Position numbers and translations under genes: made by a program. 7,745 nucleotides of DNA from Candidatus Latescibacterota bacterium. GTDB taxonomy: Bacteria; Latescibacterota; UBA2968; UBA8231. The notes under the pieces are model-generated. The model was not told where the DNA came from. It saw only the letters and a list, made by a program, of their open reading frames with translations, and did not search any database. Every line of letters starts with the position of its first letter. Position 1 is the stretch's first letter. The DNA lies in assembly GCA_003529325.1 (NCBI GenBank), contig DPVW01000086.1, positions 1 to 7,745 on the forward strand. Reading direction: 5' to 3'. Of the stretch, positions 5,739 to 7,745 are shown piece by piece.

Positions 5739-7099
5739 CGAAAGGCCTCGATCGTCTGTTCCCGGTCCGCGTCGGTATGCGCCGCTGACACCGGTGCCCC
5801 CGGCCAGCCCTGGATATCGACGCCGGCGAGCAACAGCCCCACCCGAAGTTTCAGACTCACCGCCGGAGGTACTGCCGCCTTCATCGTGGCGAAGTCGTGT
5901 TCTGCCGCCTCGATACGCTGCCGATCCGTGGTGATCCCTTCAGGATTCAGAAATACATGGAAGCCACCAAATGTCCCATAGGCGATCCAGGACACACCCT
6001 CTTTCCTGAACATCACATTCAAGCCGTCGATGAGTCCATTGCCGTAGGTGATGGCCTCCTTACAAGCCTCTGTCGTTTGCACCAGACGCAACGCGGCGAT
6101 CCCGGCTGCGCAGGTGACGGGCGTTGCATTGAAGGTGCCCATATGGAACACCTTCTCTTTCCCGGCGGCGGCAGCACGACGGAAATCCAGCGCCGCAAGA
6201 ACATCCTCACGCCCCACAACAGCGGCACCCGGCATGCCACCGGAGACAATCTTGCCGAGGGTTGCCATATCCGGCGTCACCCCGAAGGCTTGTTGCGCCC
6301 CACCCGGTGCACAGCGAAATCCACTGACCACTTCATCGAAGATGAGCAGAGCACCCCGCTCGCTGGCCAGCTGGCGCAAACCGCGCACATACTCCACCGA
6401 CAATGGCACCTGACCCCAGACCGATCCGGTAGGCTCGAGGATGATGGCGGCAATATCGTCGTCGCACAGACGTGCCGCCGCGTCGAGATCTCCCGGCGGG
6501 GCGAGCACGACCGAACGGGCCACCCCTTCGGTGATCCCGCGGGCCGGTGAGCCGTCGAATTGCCCGAGAAACCCGGAGGCGACGGTATCGTGCCAACCGT
6601 GGAAGTGCCCGGTAAGGCGCAGGATTTTTGATCGACCGGTTGCTGCGCGCGCCAGGCGCAGAGCGAGATGCGTGGCTTCCGTCCCGGAATTCGTGAAGCG
6701 CACCCGTTCAGCACAAGGCACCAGTCGCTGGATCGCTTCCGCCCACGCCAACTCCAGTTCGTGCGCGGCGCCGAAGTGCACTCCCTTGCTGATCTGTTCC
6801 TGCACCGCCTGCCCGATTTCGGGGTGACCGTGGCCGAACAGCAGGGCCCCGTGCCCCCCGGGATAATCGACGTATTCATTGCCGTCCACATCCCACTTGT
6901 GCGAACCCTTGGCGTGTGTGACGTAGATGCCGTAGGGTTCGATGTAACGGGCGTCGTGGGTGATGCCACTTGGGAATACGCCGCGGGCCCGTTCGGCGAG
7001 ACGCCCGGAGCCTCTCGTTTTGGCAACATACGCTTCGACCAGCGGCGAGCCCTCGAGCACGGCGGGCATCGGCGGGTAGGTGGGCAGATTTTGGGTCAT
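5696..7099 (-). CDS. Class III PLP aminotransferase, glutamate-1-semialdehyde aminomutase-like
   Basis: This 467-residue protein belongs to the fold-type I, class III aminotransferases, closest in look to glutamate-1-semialdehyde 2,1-aminomutase (HemL). Visible signatures are KWDVDGNEYVDY (68-79), the phosphate-binding NSGTEATHLALRLAR (137-151), GHFHGWHD (164-171), LIFDEVVSGFR (252-262) with the pyridine-binding Asp255, and LGKIVSGGMPGAA with Schiff-base Lys283. It is about 30-40 residues longer than typical HemL, with an extended N-terminus (MTQNLPTYPP...). No tetrapyrrole gene lies nearby. I therefore do not call it HemL; a transaminase or aminomutase acting on another substrate, perhaps in specialised metabolism, is as likely. 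The start is the ATG at 7097-7099, which overlaps the stop of the VanX-like gene (ATGA); no strong ribosome site precedes it, so translation is probably coupled. It ends in TAA at 5696-5698, inside the 3' end of the convergent carbon-nitrogen hydrolase. Confidence 0.9.
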   Translation of the reverse strand: MTQNLPTYPPMPAVLEGSPLVEAYVAKTRGSGRLAERARGVFPSGITHDARYIEPYGIYVTHAKGSHKWDVDGNEYVDYPGGHGALLFGHGHPEIGQAVQEQISKGVHFGAAHELELAWAEAIQRLVPCAERVRFTNSGTEATHLALRLARAATGRSKILRLTGHFHGWHDTVASGFLGQFDGSPARGITEGVARSVVLAPPGDLDAAARLCDDDIAAIILEPTGSVWGQVPLSVEYVRGLRQLASERGALLIFDEVVSGFRCAPGGAQQAFGVTPDMATLGKIVSGGMPGAAVVGREDVLAALDFRRAAAAGKEKVFHMGTFNATPVTCAAGIAALRLVQTTEACKEAITYGNGLIDGLNVMFRKEGVSWIAYGTFGGFHVFLNPEGITTDRQRIEAAEHDFATMKAAVPPAVSLKLRVGLLLAGVDIQGWPGAPVSAAHTDADREQTIEAFRQTLRALREEGELA

Positions 7100-7745
7100 G
7101 ATGTTGGCTTCAGATCGAGTCGGGTCAGCGCCTGATCGAGCAACTCCGCCATCACCTCCGGCGGCGTTAACGGCGAACTCACGTCATCGTAAGCGGTGAC
7201 CTCGTTGGTTTCCGGATCCCAGTGGACGGGGCCGAATGGCGCCGCCTGTCCCGATTTCGTGACCAGGTGGTAGAGCGAATCCCCCTTGTTGTAGTGCCAG
7301 AACTCACCAGGATAATGGAGGAAACCGTGAGCCTCCATCATGGCGGTGATTTCAACGCGGTTCTGCTGCGCCTCCTGGCTGACAAAAGGTGAGTCCATAG
7401 GGGTGAGTTCGCTCATCTCCAGATAGGGCTTGCCACGACTCACCTCGCTGCCGTCATCACGACGAAAGACCGAGATGTCGACAGCGGCGCCCATGGTGTG
7501 GGTTCCGTGATTGGGGAAGTTGGCCACCAGACAGGTGGAGCGACGGCGGATCAATTCAAGGGTCGGTGGCTGCCCACCCGATTCCCACCAGCAACTACGC
7601 ACGATCGTATCGAACACGGCCGGTTTTCGCCCTAGTTGCGTCTGCATCTCTTTCGTCCGGTAGCCGTCCTCGATCTTCAGAATCCAGCCACGGTCATTCA
7701 TATCCCGGCCGATGGCCATCAGATCAGGGATCAGACTCTCCCGGA
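7096..7745 (-). CDS. D-alanyl-D-alanine dipeptidase, VanX/DdpX-like (M15D), 5' end outside window
   Basis: The visible 215 residues match the zinc dipeptidase family M15D, which splits D-Ala-D-Ala. Numbering from the internal Met at 7719, the zinc and catalytic motifs are His74-T-M-G-A-A-V-Asp81 (family SxHxxGxAxD) and Glu139-F-W-His142 (family ExWH), with the substrate-site Arg21 in DGYRT. The first serine of the SxH motif is Gly here. The frame stays open upstream of 7719 to the window edge (RESLIPDLMAIGRDM), and that segment fits the helix preceding LKIEDGYR in VanX, so the true start lies beyond 7745 and the protein is longer than 215 residues, slightly above VanX (about 200). No vanH, vanA or VanRS-type genes are in view, so glycopeptide resistance is not shown; DdpX-like recovery of D-alanine, or a related D-dipeptide, is an alternative. 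The stop overlaps the aminotransferase start by four bases, so the two are co-translated. Confidence 0.87.
   Translation of the reverse strand, partial: RESLIPDLMAIGRDMNDRGWILKIEDGYRTKEMQTQLGRKPAVFDTIVRSCWWESGGQPPTLELIRRRSTCLVANFPNHGTHTMGAAVDISVFRRDDGSEVSRGKPYLEMSELTPMDSPFVSQEAQQNRVEITAMMEAHGFLHYPGEFWHYNKGDSLYHLVTKSGQAAPFGPVHWDPETNEVTAYDDVSSPLTPPEVMAELLDQALTRLDLKPTS

Noticed and set aside
5897..6550. 217-codon plus-strand frame, with another at 6668-7135
   Set aside because: Both are shadows of the aminotransferase gene, which carries all class III signatures on the minus strand.
5696..7099. Naming the PLP enzyme hemL
   Set aside because: The signatures are shared by many class III enzymes, the protein is longer than usual HemL, and no tetrapyrrole genes are nearby.
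7096..7745. Glycopeptide-resistance (van) cluster
   Set aside because: Only the VanX-like dipeptidase is present in view; no VanH dehydrogenase, VanA ligase or two-component genes were seen.
1..7745. tRNA, rRNA, CRISPR array, insertion sequence or integrase
   Set aside because: Reading both strands gave no cloverleaf-like T-loop, no spaced direct repeats, no terminal inverted repeats and no transposase or recombinase motifs.

Overview
This window is a GC-rich, densely coded bacterial stretch carrying mostly accessory, metabolic-looking genes. No rRNA, tRNA, CRISPR array or transposase could be recognised. Its gene families are an Asp-box propeller, a toroid-like protein, a 2-oxoglutarate/Fe(II) oxygenase, a nitrilase-superfamily amidohydrolase, a HemL-like PLP enzyme and a VanX-like dipeptidase. 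In my memory this mix recalls uncultivated Latescibacteria-, Poribacteria- or Tectomicrobia-type genomes, but that taxonomic guess is weak and no marker gene supports it.

Layout, left to right. Positions 1-870 (minus strand, 3' end outside the window) hold a frame-disrupted gene with three pieces: a KKQARELL-type helical head, a FliG-C-like segment, and two tandem MotA-like helical repeats. At least three frame changes interrupt it. Positions 871-1025 are non-coding. Positions 1026-1183 (minus) are a remnant of a short-chain dehydrogenase whose N-terminal 19 codons are joined out of frame to its last 34 codons. Upstream of it lies a tightly coupled minus-strand operon read from 4814 down to 1202: an Asp-box beta-propeller, a 582-residue predicted toroid/beta-sandwich protein, and a peroxiredoxin-fold/prolyl-4-hydroxylase-like fusion. 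These are joined by ATGA and TGATG stop/start overlaps, and the SDR remnant follows 18 bases after the last one.

A short divergent region (4815-4901) with a perfect 10-base palindrome separates this operon from a plus-strand carbon-nitrogen hydrolase (4902-5738). That gene converges on, and overlaps by 43 bases, a second minus-strand operon. The second operon consists of a VanX-like D-Ala-D-Ala dipeptidase (5' end beyond position 7745) coupled by an ATGA overlap to a class III PLP aminotransferase/aminomutase.

How they work together is inference. The first operon could modify a carbohydrate or small molecule in the cytoplasm, since neither the toroid protein nor the propeller has a visible signal peptide. 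The second pairs release of D-alanine, or a related D-amino acid, with a PLP enzyme that may act on an amino acid or amine. The decay of two neighbouring genes at the left end suggests that this end of the cluster is being lost, or that the assembly is error-prone there.
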